Shown here piece after piece: positions 41,658 to 48,798 of a stretch of DNA of 48,798 bases. The stretch's first letter is position 1, and each line of letters begins with the position of its first letter. The notes under the pieces are model-generated. The model did not search any database and was not told the DNA's origin. It saw only the letters and a list, made by a program, of their open reading frames with translations. The DNA is from Syntrophaceae bacterium UBA1062 (GTDB taxonomy: Bacteria > Desulfobacterota > Desulfomonilia > UBA1062). The stretch covers positions 1-48,798 of the forward strand of contig DCDF01000042.1 of assembly GCA_002316295.1 (NCBI GenBank). Reading direction: 5' to 3'. Position numbers and translations under genes: made by a program.

Positions 41658-44600
41658 CTAACTCCGGGCCATTTCCCGGCAGGCGTAGTACTGCTCTTTT
41701 GCGGCGTACATCATGGCGTCCGCCTTTTTCATGACCATTTCGGGCGGCGTTTCGTCCGAGCCGGCAAGGCCGACGCTCATGTGAACAGGGATGCATGAGG
41801 GATCTTCCCCCTGCTTCGAGACCGTAATCTCGAGGGAGGAAGAGGCCTGGAGAATGCGCTTGTAGAGAATCTCTGCCTGGCTCAGATTCGTAGACGGCAT
41901 GAGGATGGCAAACTCGTCTCCTCCGAGCCTGGAAACGATGTCCGTCTGGCGGCACAAGGACTTCAGGAGGGCCCCGGTCCTGACGATCGCCTCGTCCCCT
42001 TTCTCGTGGCCGTAGGTGTCGTTGATCTTCTTGAGCCCGTTGACATCGACCATCATGATCGAGAAGTGAATGTTCCTGAACTGCCTGGCGTGCTGGATCA
42101 CCTTCTGAAGCTCCTGGTTCAGAAAGGCGCGGTTATACAGCCCGGTGAGCCCGTCCGTGCTTGCCATCCGCTCCAGCTGGGTCATGAGGAGCTTGTTCTG
42201 TGTCACGGCCGAGAGCTGACCGAGAAACACCGTGAAGATTTCCTTGGTCAGCTGATCGATCCTCTGTCCCCTGATGATCATGTACCCGATCACCCTGTTT
42301 CCCCTGCTCTCCATGGGGAACACTGTCCACACATCATCTTCGGATACGGGCATGCCCGCGCACGACAGCGCCTTGTTGAGTATATCGCCGAAATCGGACG
42401 CCATGACCCTGTTTCTCTTCCCCAGGATCACCTTCTGCTCGTCCTCGGTGATGCCGATGAACGAGGTCGCTTCGAGGATGCCGCGCCTCCTGTCCTCCAG
42501 GATGATGCCGCCTCGGAAATCTGCGAAGAGGGTGCGGAGCTGGCTCAGGATGAAAGAGAAGAGCTCATAGAGGTTATCGATATGGTGAATCCTCGTGCTC
42601 GTTTCGAGCAGCGTACGGAAGATCTGGTTCTGTCTTCCGATGATCTCGCTGTTCTCCCTGATCTCTCGTTCCTTCTGGACCGATTCGTTCAGTGCATGAT
42701 TCAGCTCTTTTGTCCTGAGCTCCACTTTTTCTTCAAGTCCCTCCATCAGCATCGCGTTCTCGATGAGCGGACCCAGGATCAGAGATATGTTCTGGAGTAT
42801 ATCGTATTCCGCGTACGAATAAGAGGACCCGTCGGTCTTTCCGCCTAAGAGCATGATGCACAGGAGCTCGTCCTTGGACATCACGGGAATCACGATCTCG
42901 CTGTCTTTGATGAGCTGCTCGCTGCCGTCGAATGCGCTGAGGCTAGGATTCACGCGCAGGAGACTTTCCTGGGAGCAGAGGGTCTGCTCGTGCCTGCATA
43001 CAGTCATCAGCGGGTGATCGGCCCGGATGTGAAGCGTCCTGGTCCCGGTGCACCGGGGCGGGGCGTCGTCGAACAGCCCTCCCTCGTGATGCGCGTTCCA
43101 CGTCTTCCATCCGAAGAACACCCTCTTGCCGGAGAGGTCAGGCAGCGAAAACAGGGAGACGAAACACGCGCTCTGAAGATTGTCGAAGAACCAGGAGCAG
43201 AGCATCTGATGGATCGTATCGCGGTGATGAATCCGTGTGAGACTGTCGGTGAGCCGGTAGTAGCTGTCCTTGAGTGTGTCGGCCGGCTTTGCCATGAACA
43301 GATTGAGCACCGCGTTCCAACCCTGCTTCACGGGCAGGAACAGAATGGTCACCAGGAGGATACCCGCGACAGTCCTGGAAATCGCGTCTTCCTGAGGCTG
43401 GAAGAGGAAGGGTATGAGCCCGGCCACCGCCATGGCGAGCATCAGGCCGGACCAGAACAGGATGATTCGGACATACTGCAGGGCCATCTTGAGATTGAAC
43501 TTGAAGAGGCCGTATGCAAGGAAGAACAGGGCGACGAATACGAACGTGCCCAGGGGATAGACCTCGAATCCGTAGATCGCCGGATTGTTGGTGATGCTTA
43601 AGGCGGCGATGATGATGAATGCAGTGAGAACATGCCTCACCCTGGTGCGCTGACGGGTCTGTGGGTCTCTGTATGCCCTGACGAGCAGGTAGATGCCGTA
43701 GGAGATTCCCGCGGCCCACAGGGCGCTCATGATATCGTAGAGAAAGGCCTTCTTGGCGAAAAACCCGAAGAAGTAGGAATGCGTGCCGTTGAAATAGTAG
43801 TCCGTCTGGGTCCAGGGGGCCATGAGAAGCCCGGCGATGTACGCTCCGTAGACGACCCACCAGTTGTCCTTCTTGCCGATGACCAGATAAATGAGATGGG
43901 CGTTGACCCCGAGCGACAGGAGCGCCAGGAAGAAATGGTCGATGCGGGATATGAAGAGGGCGATCCCGCTGTCGGTCACGATGCCCTGGAGGAAAATATC
44001 CAGATTCAGCACAGCATAACAGAAGCTGACGAGGCTGAAGAGCTGGCTCTCTGGTCGGTTTCTTTCCAGACCCAGCACGAACAGGGACAGAAACCCGGCG
44101 CTCACAAAGGAAAGCATGGGCGGTATCCCGTAGGGGACGATCCCGCTCCATATGCGCGAAGGCGGGCAGTCTTTGAGCACCACGGCAATGCCCAGCCCGA
44201 ACACTGCATAGAGAAAGGCGATGAGGAGCCTCAGGCCCTGGGAAACAACCTGCCTCCTGGCATGGATCCCCATGCGCTTGATGTCGTGGAAGAATATGCC
44301 GTATCCCACGAACACCAGAGGAATGGAGGCGAGGTTGTAGAAAGGATAGCTGCTGAGCCCGACACTGGTTACCATACTGCCCGCCAGGATCACGAGGGCG
44401 AGTATGAAGCCGGTCGCCAGAAAGGCCGCTCCTGCTCTTCTGTCCGGATTCCTTTCGTCTTTCCGCGCGCAAAGGAGCATGTGCGCGCACCACGACAGCC
44501 CTGCGAAGAGCCCGGCGATGAAGAGTAAATGCCCGAGGCTGTTTTGAGCGAGGAGGCCGTGAGAAAGGAGGCCCTCCCCCAGATACGATTCATACAGCAA

Positions 44601-45689
44601 TAGCGGGATGAGGAGGATCCCCGCCAGGTAGAAGATCGCCGCCTTCTTCGCGTCCCACTTCCGGCTTGCGGCGAGCACCATGTGTCCGCAGATACCGATG
44701 AGGTTCACCAGAAAGATGTCGTTGATGAGGATGATCTGCCGTGAGAGATGCCCGGGCAGGCCGGTGGTGATGAGGTCACGGAAGTTGAGCACGCACACGA
44801 GGAGGCAGGCCGCCATATAGAGCAGGGCCTCTGTCCTTTCGTGTATCTTGCGTGCGGAGAGCAGCGCGCAGGCGCCGGCAACCAGCAGAGAAGCGACCGT
44901 GATGACGATGTGATGAAACTTCGGGGACATGAAATCGCCCGCCTGCAGGCGGTCGACGGCGTGGAAGAGAAAGAGCAGGTCGCAGATGATGGGAAAGAGA
45001 ATGAAGCTGATGATGAACATGCGGATCAGACTCTGCATCGAGGGCGGGCACCCGGATTTTGTTCCCGGATGAGCGGCGAGGCCGGATGACATGAGAATGA
45101 GAGGCACAAAGGAAAATCCCATGACCGGCCAGGCTTTGGATACAATGAGGCCCAGGCCGGGCAGCAGCGGGAACAGGAATGCGCCTGACGCCATGATCCA
45201 GCGTACCGGCCCGTCCTCCCGGTCCGCCTTGTCATGTGCGGCCGGCGGGAAAAAACAGAAAAGCACGTACGCCGATACAGCGGCGCCCGGCACGAGAGCC
45301 CACAGGCCGACCCGAGACGCGAGGCTTCCGCCGGCCCAGAGAACCCCGATCATGAGGAATGCAAGGGCATAGGCGATCCAATGAACGGCCTCTCTACCCC
45401 GGATATCCAGATATCCATGCACTATGTGGATCACGACCGGCAGAATGAGGAGCGACACGGGCCTTGCGGTCTCGAACATGAAGGCCGCCGTCCACGACCC
45501 GGGAAACAGCGCGAGGCAGAGATGGGACAGATTTCCGAGAAAGACCGCGACGCAGCAGACGGCCAGCAGCCTGAACTCTCTCTTCACGTCCGCGAAGCGG
45601 GCGGCGAGAAAGATCAGCGAGGCACTGATCAGCAGGCTTGCCAGAGGAGGCAGAAGATGCGGGAACAAGTGCTGCAGCCCTTCGGTCAA
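41658..45689 (-). CDS. very large multi-spanning sensor diguanylate cyclase (GGDEF)
   Basis: 1343 residues. Roughly two dozen hydrophobic segments cover residues 10-830, in two sets resembling histidine-kinase-type 7TM sensors. A first GAF-like domain follows (about 870-1030, IPVMSKDELLCIMLLGG), then a coiled-coil, a second GAF-like domain (about 1060-1180), and a C-terminal GGDEF domain at about 1256. The active site reads GGDEF, and the product-inhibition site RxxD (RQTD) sits five residues before it, so cyclic-di-GMP synthesis with feedback is expected. The start is a TTG at 45689 with GGAG 8 bases upstream. The membrane part is far larger than usual for the family. Confidence 0.9.
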   Translation of the reverse strand: MTEGLQHLFPHLLPPLASLLISASLIFLAARFADVKREFRLLAVCCVAVFLGNLSHLCLALFPGSWTAAFMFETARPVSLLILPVVIHIVHGYLDIRGREAVHWIAYALAFLMIGVLWAGGSLASRVGLWALVPGAAVSAYVLFCFFPPAAHDKADREDGPVRWIMASGAFLFPLLPGLGLIVSKAWPVMGFSFVPLILMSSGLAAHPGTKSGCPPSMQSLIRMFIISFILFPIICDLLFLFHAVDRLQAGDFMSPKFHHIVITVASLLVAGACALLSARKIHERTEALLYMAACLLVCVLNFRDLITTGLPGHLSRQIILINDIFLVNLIGICGHMVLAASRKWDAKKAAIFYLAGILLIPLLLYESYLGEGLLSHGLLAQNSLGHLLFIAGLFAGLSWCAHMLLCARKDERNPDRRAGAAFLATGFILALVILAGSMVTSVGLSSYPFYNLASIPLVFVGYGIFFHDIKRMGIHARRQVVSQGLRLLIAFLYAVFGLGIAVVLKDCPPSRIWSGIVPYGIPPMLSFVSAGFLSLFVLGLERNRPESQLFSLVSFCYAVLNLDIFLQGIVTDSGIALFISRIDHFFLALLSLGVNAHLIYLVIGKKDNWWVVYGAYIAGLLMAPWTQTDYYFNGTHSYFFGFFAKKAFLYDIMSALWAAGISYGIYLLVRAYRDPQTRQRTRVRHVLTAFIIIAALSITNNPAIYGFEVYPLGTFVFVALFFLAYGLFKFNLKMALQYVRIILFWSGLMLAMAVAGLIPFLFQPQEDAISRTVAGILLVTILFLPVKQGWNAVLNLFMAKPADTLKDSYYRLTDSLTRIHHRDTIHQMLCSWFFDNLQSACFVSLFSLPDLSGKRVFFGWKTWNAHHEGGLFDDAPPRCTGTRTLHIRADHPLMTVCRHEQTLCSQESLLRVNPSLSAFDGSEQLIKDSEIVIPVMSKDELLCIMLLGGKTDGSSYSYAEYDILQNISLILGPLIENAMLMEGLEEKVELRTKELNHALNESVQKEREIRENSEIIGRQNQIFRTLLETSTRIHHIDNLYELFSFILSQLRTLFADFRGGIILEDRRRGILEATSFIGITEDEQKVILGKRNRVMASDFGDILNKALSCAGMPVSEDDVWTVFPMESRGNRVIGYMIIRGQRIDQLTKEIFTVFLGQLSAVTQNKLLMTQLERMASTDGLTGLYNRAFLNQELQKVIQHARQFRNIHFSIMMVDVNGLKKINDTYGHEKGDEAIVRTGALLKSLCRQTDIVSRLGGDEFAILMPSTNLSQAEILYKRILQASSSLEITVSKQGEDPSCIPVHMSVGLAGSDETPPEMVMKKADAMMYAAKEQYYACREMARS

Positions 45690-45871
45690 ATCTTTTTCTC
45701 CTCTACCGAGAAGCCGTGCGATCCATAATGCGCTTCCACAATGTACATATGGACTCCATATCGGAAAATATCATTGGTTCATTGAGGCGGTCTGCAAGTT
45801 CTTCATCAGTATTTTCGAAATCTCTTTTTCCTGTTGAGAACAGAGGGTGAGTTGCACTAGACAGAAGGTCT
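45690..45871. promoter_or_regulatory. divergent control region, GGDEF protein / AOR operon
   Basis: 182 bp, A/T-richer than the flanks, between divergent translation starts. The plus side ends in AGAAGGTCT before the AOR ATG. Several T/A-rich hexamers exist, but I could not choose one promoter pair. Confidence 0.35.
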
Positions 45872-47626
45872 ATGCGCAGTGAAGAATATCGGATCAGGGC
45901 GCTTTTTGTGGATGTGCGCTCGCGCAGAACACACGCCTGCGAATTTTCCCCGGAAACGTCGCGTGAGTTCCTCGGCGGGAGGGGATCCGGCACCCTGCTC
46001 CTGAGCGGGCGGCCGACGTTGGACCCTCTCGACGAAGAGGCCCCGCTCGTCTTCTCCACCGGTGCCCTCACCGGGTCGCGCATCCCATCTTCGGCCCGTA
46101 TGGTGATCTCCGGGTTCTCGCCGCTCACCAACACAGTGTGCAGCTCTTCGGTGGGCGGAAGGCTCGCCCTGGCGATGAAACGCTCCGGTGTGGATCTCGT
46201 GTGCATCACGGGCAGGGCATCTCAGCCTCTCGTCCTGGTGATCGACGATGCCGGGGTGAGTTTCGAGACATCCACGCTGCCCCTCGATGCTCCGCTGAGC
46301 AGGGTGTTCGCTCTTCTGGGCACAGGCGGCGGATCCGTTGCCGCCGTGGGCGGCGCCGCGTGGAAGGGATGCAGATACGCCTCCATCATGGTCGATGGGA
46401 CCTTCTCCTCGGGCAGAGGCGGGCTCGGAGCGGTCATGGCGTCGAAGAACGTGCAGGCCGTGAAAATCCGAGGCTCGGGCGCCGTCCGCACCCTCAACAG
46501 AGAGGGGGAGGAAGCCGCCCGCAGAGACATCATCCGTCTCTTCGACGCATCGCCGGCGATCATGGGCGGCTTAGGGCTGAAGACGTTCGGAACGGCCGCT
46601 CTTGTTGATCTCATGGCCTCGCGGCGCATGATGCCCACCGCGAATTTTCGCAGGACCTACTTCGATCAGTACCAGACTTTCTGCGCGGGCAGGATCAGGG
46701 AGCATACGAGTCCGAAGCACTATGCGTGCCCGGGCTGCCCCATCGCCTGCAAGCAGAAGGCCATCACAGAGATCCCCGAGTTCGAGACCCTGTCACACTT
46801 CGGGGCGTTGAACGAAAACGCCGACCTGGACGCCATCATCGAGGCGAACCGTATCTGCAACGAAGCCGGCATGGACACCATCACCGCTGCATCGTCAATC
46901 GCCTGTCTGGCGGAGATCCGGGAGGAGCGGTACACAGGCCCTCTCCTGGTGGACATGGTGAGGCGGACTGCGGAATCGTCGGGAGACGGGGCGCTGCTGA
47001 AGCTGGGCTCCGCCGAGCTCGCCCGGCGGCTTGGGGCGCCGGAGAAGTCCATGAGCGTCAAATCGCTCGAGCTCCCGGCCTACGACCCCCGCGGGGCATA
47101 CGGGATGGCGCTCGCCTACGGCACCTCCACCCGGGGCGGATGCCATCTGAGGGCCTACCCCATCTCGCACGAAATCCTTCGCAAGCCGGTGGCCACGGAC
47201 CGGTTCTCGTTTTCCGGAAAGGCCCGGATCATCAAGATATCCGAGGACTTAAACGCTGTTATCGACTCTATCGGCGCCTGCAAGTTCGCGTTTTTCGGAG
47301 CATCGCTGGAGGAGTACGCCAAAGGTTTCGCGGCGGTGACAGGGCTCGACGTCGACCAGCAGGACCTGCTCGCGAAAGGCGACACGATATATACACTCGA
47401 ACGCCATATCAACTGCATGCGGGGCTTCGCCAGGGACGACGACATGCTGCCCTCAAGGTTCTACACCGAGGCTGGCACCCCTGGGCCGGGAATCGAGGTT
47501 CCGCCCATAGAACGGGCTGCGTATGAGGAGGCGCTTCAGAGGTACTACCGCATAAGAGGCTGCAACCCGGACGGCACGATCAGCGAGAAACGCAGAGAGG
47601 AGATCGAGGCGTGCAGGCGCAGGTAG
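45872..47626 (+). CDS. aldehyde:ferredoxin oxidoreductase family (tungsten/molybdopterin)
   Basis: 584 residues of the AOR family, which oxidise aldehydes to acids with ferredoxin using a bis-pyranopterin tungsten or molybdenum. Seen are the N-terminal LGGRGSGTLLL, the pterin region SARMVISGFSPLTNTVCSSSVGG, GRGGLGAVMASKNVQAV, the iron-sulfur CPGCPIACK, and a late Cys in DSIGACKF completing the cluster site. Length is normal for the family. AGAAGG lies just before the ATG. It overlaps the class II aldolase gene by 16 bp, so the two enzymes are likely made together: the aldolase may supply the aldehyde, which is inference. Confidence 0.93.
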   Translation: MRSEEYRIRALFVDVRSRRTHACEFSPETSREFLGGRGSGTLLLSGRPTLDPLDEEAPLVFSTGALTGSRIPSSARMVISGFSPLTNTVCSSSVGGRLALAMKRSGVDLVCITGRASQPLVLVIDDAGVSFETSTLPLDAPLSRVFALLGTGGGSVAAVGGAAWKGCRYASIMVDGTFSSGRGGLGAVMASKNVQAVKIRGSGAVRTLNREGEEAARRDIIRLFDASPAIMGGLGLKTFGTAALVDLMASRRMMPTANFRRTYFDQYQTFCAGRIREHTSPKHYACPGCPIACKQKAITEIPEFETLSHFGALNENADLDAIIEANRICNEAGMDTITAASSIACLAEIREERYTGPLLVDMVRRTAESSGDGALLKLGSAELARRLGAPEKSMSVKSLELPAYDPRGAYGMALAYGTSTRGGCHLRAYPISHEILRKPVATDRFSFSGKARIIKISEDLNAVIDSIGACKFAFFGASLEEYAKGFAAVTGLDVDQQDLLAKGDTIYTLERHINCMRGFARDDDMLPSRFYTEAGTPGPGIEVPPIERAAYEEALQRYYRIRGCNPDGTISEKRREEIEACRRR

Positions 47627-48765
47627 AAAAGTATCTCGCCAAGCTCATCAGGCACCGTCTCGTGGCCTGTGAAGACGATGCCGCACTCTACGGGCTCGAC
47701 GACGTGATTTTCAGCAACAGAAAATCGGTCCCGGCTCAGGCGGCGCGGCTCTTTGATCTTCTGAACATCAACAGCCTCCTCGCGGCCAGGCCGGAGCCGG
47801 TGCTCTGGTCCGTCATCACCCGCCTGACAGAAGACAGCCCGCAGCTCATCTGCCCCCGCGACTGCGAAAGCCTCACCTTCATCCACGACATACCGGTGGT
47901 GCCCTCGTTCGACCCGGCTCTCCTGGCGCGCGCGCTGAACCGGCGCAAGGGATGCATTGTGAGGGATACGGGTATCGTCACAACGGGCACGGTGTCTCTC
48001 GAACAGGCGTTCATATCTTTCAGCTCCATCTGCTTCTCAGCGGTCGTCAAGCTCTTCACGGATACCATCAACGCACTCTGCGGCTATGGCGACGATGCTC
48101 CTCCGGACGCGCAGAGGGTGAGGGACTGTCTCGAGATCCTGGACCATCTCGCGCCTGCGCCTGTCGCGCAGCTCCCGTTTCGGGGCATCCCCGATTCGGA
48201 AGACGAGATCGTCCGGGCCATGGATGCCGCCGGGAAAGCGGTGGTGGATGCCGGGCTCGTCGACTCCTTCTTCGGCAATATCTCTTTTCGCAAGGGCGAC
48301 GTGATCTACATTTCCCAGACCGGGTCGTCCCTCGACGAGCTCCCGGGCTGTATCGACCGCGTGCCCCTGGACGGATCGACCACCTGCGGGATCACCTCGT
48401 CTTCTGAGCTCATGGCCCACATGAAAACCTACGAGCTTACCGGCGACAATGTCATCATCCACGGCCACCCGCGCTTCTCGGTGATCATGTCTATGTTCGG
48501 AGGGCCCCTGGAGTTCGGAGAGACACGCTTTGTCGAAGGAGTTCCCGTGGTGGCCGGAGAAGTGGGCGCAGGGAGCCGAGGCCTCCTCCACACCCTTCCC
48601 CCCGCCATGCAAGAGCATCACTGTGCCATTGTTTCGGGCCACGGGACATTCGCCAGCTGCTCCGGATCGTTCGACGAGGCGCTGGCTCATATCTCCTCCA
48701 TAGAGATCATGTGCTGCCACGCCTGCCGAAGCATGCTCGAACAAACCAAGCCTAACAGGGCCTAA
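47611..48765 (+). CDS. class II aldolase/adducin domain with N-terminal LUD-like half
   Basis: 384 residues. The C-terminal half (about 200-384) is a class II aldolase (fuculose-phosphate type): GNISFRKGDVIYISQTGSSLDELPG, SSELMAHMKTYEL, the zinc histidines in IIHGHPRFS and later GHGTFA. The N-terminal ~180 residues contain IVRDTGIVTTGTVSLEQAFIS, which loosely resembles LUD/LutC-type domains; I cannot name it with confidence. The start is a GTG inside the AOR gene with GAGGAG about 9 bases upstream, so translation is coupled. The substrate is probably a hydroxylated, possibly phosphorylated acid or sugar. It is intact to the TAA. Confidence 0.88.
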   Translation: MQAQVEKYLAKLIRHRLVACEDDAALYGLDDVIFSNRKSVPAQAARLFDLLNINSLLAARPEPVLWSVITRLTEDSPQLICPRDCESLTFIHDIPVVPSFDPALLARALNRRKGCIVRDTGIVTTGTVSLEQAFISFSSICFSAVVKLFTDTINALCGYGDDAPPDAQRVRDCLEILDHLAPAPVAQLPFRGIPDSEDEIVRAMDAAGKAVVDAGLVDSFFGNISFRKGDVIYISQTGSSLDELPGCIDRVPLDGSTTCGITSSSELMAHMKTYELTGDNVIIHGHPRFSVIMSMFGGPLEFGETRFVEGVPVVAGEVGAGSRGLLHTLPPAMQEHHCAIVSGHGTFASCSGSFDEALAHISSIEIMCCHACRSMLEQTKPNRA

Positions 48766-48798
48766 GGGGTCACAACCCAAGGGGTCAGGTCTTGACAT
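48764..48798. repeat. REP-like direct repeat at window edge
   Basis: AAGGGGTCA occurs twice, 15 bp apart (48764-48772 and 48779-48787), followed by GGTCTTGACAT. This wording is typical of dispersed REP elements near REP-associated tyrosine transposases; the window ends before more can be seen. Confidence 0.45.

Noticed and set aside
1..48798. CRISPR array, rRNA or tRNA genes, prophage genes
   Set aside because: No regular direct repeats with spacers, no RNA-gene signatures and no phage structural motifs were seen.

Overview
The window is GC-rich bacterial chromosome. The gene content suggests an anaerobe of the old Deltaproteobacteria (Desulfobacterota). Pointers are the dprA-topA-trmFO block, an aldehyde:ferredoxin oxidoreductase, a molybdopterin oxidoreductase, a single-cluster ferredoxin, a rubrerythrin-like protein, and a thiolase-fold/DUF35 pair with a CoA ligase. 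This placement is inference; no rRNA or tRNA is present to fix it.

Layout. 1-6075: an MscS channel (minus), then the overlapping plus-strand operon dprA-topA-trmFO. 6076-9084: a cold-shock gene with promoter and long leader, pepD, and a methyltransferase. 9212-14261 (minus): a DUF2156 acyltransferase-like protein behind a class I HMG-CoA reductase, then a DUF4239 membrane protein and an anchored alpha/beta hydrolase. 14354-18208 (minus): a CoA ligase, then a thiolase-fold enzyme and its DUF35 partner; the thiolase reading frame holds one in-frame TGA. 18433-19401: a lipid-A-type acyltransferase. 19500-21650: an AT-richer scar with an IS256-family transposase remnant and a secreted protein. 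21973-27533: an AraC/GyrI regulator, phosphoglucomutase, molybdopterin oxidoreductase and a 52-residue zinc-ribbon protein. 27375-30639 (minus): a probable four-gene operon (PNPOx-like flavoprotein, STAS fusion, phytoene-desaturase-like oxidoreductase, zinc ribbon). 30860-33795 (minus): an SGNH-like protein lacking its serine, an NlpC/P60 lipoprotein, a ferredoxin.

34214-36687 (minus) is the most unusual block: a ParA ATPase fused to an AMPK-beta-like glycogen-binding module (CBM48), followed 2 bp later by a MinD-like protein without a P-loop and 12 bp later by a protein resembling a worn PD-(D/E)XK nuclease. 37090-41366: a rubrerythrin-like gene with a good promoter, then two convergent membrane/TPR genes whose stop ends overlap by 4 bp, and small proteins. 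41658-48765: a very large multi-spanning GGDEF protein (minus) and a divergent two-gene operon of an AOR-family oxidoreductase and a class II aldolase, translationally overlapping. The window closes in a REP-like repeat.

The strongest leads are the ParA-CBM48 operon, the thiolase TGA followed by a hairpin with a GGUCG loop (selenocysteine, nonsense mutation or error), the serine-less SGNH protein, and the palindrome just upstream of the HMG-CoA reductase. Family calls come from motif recognition by eye; no searches were run.
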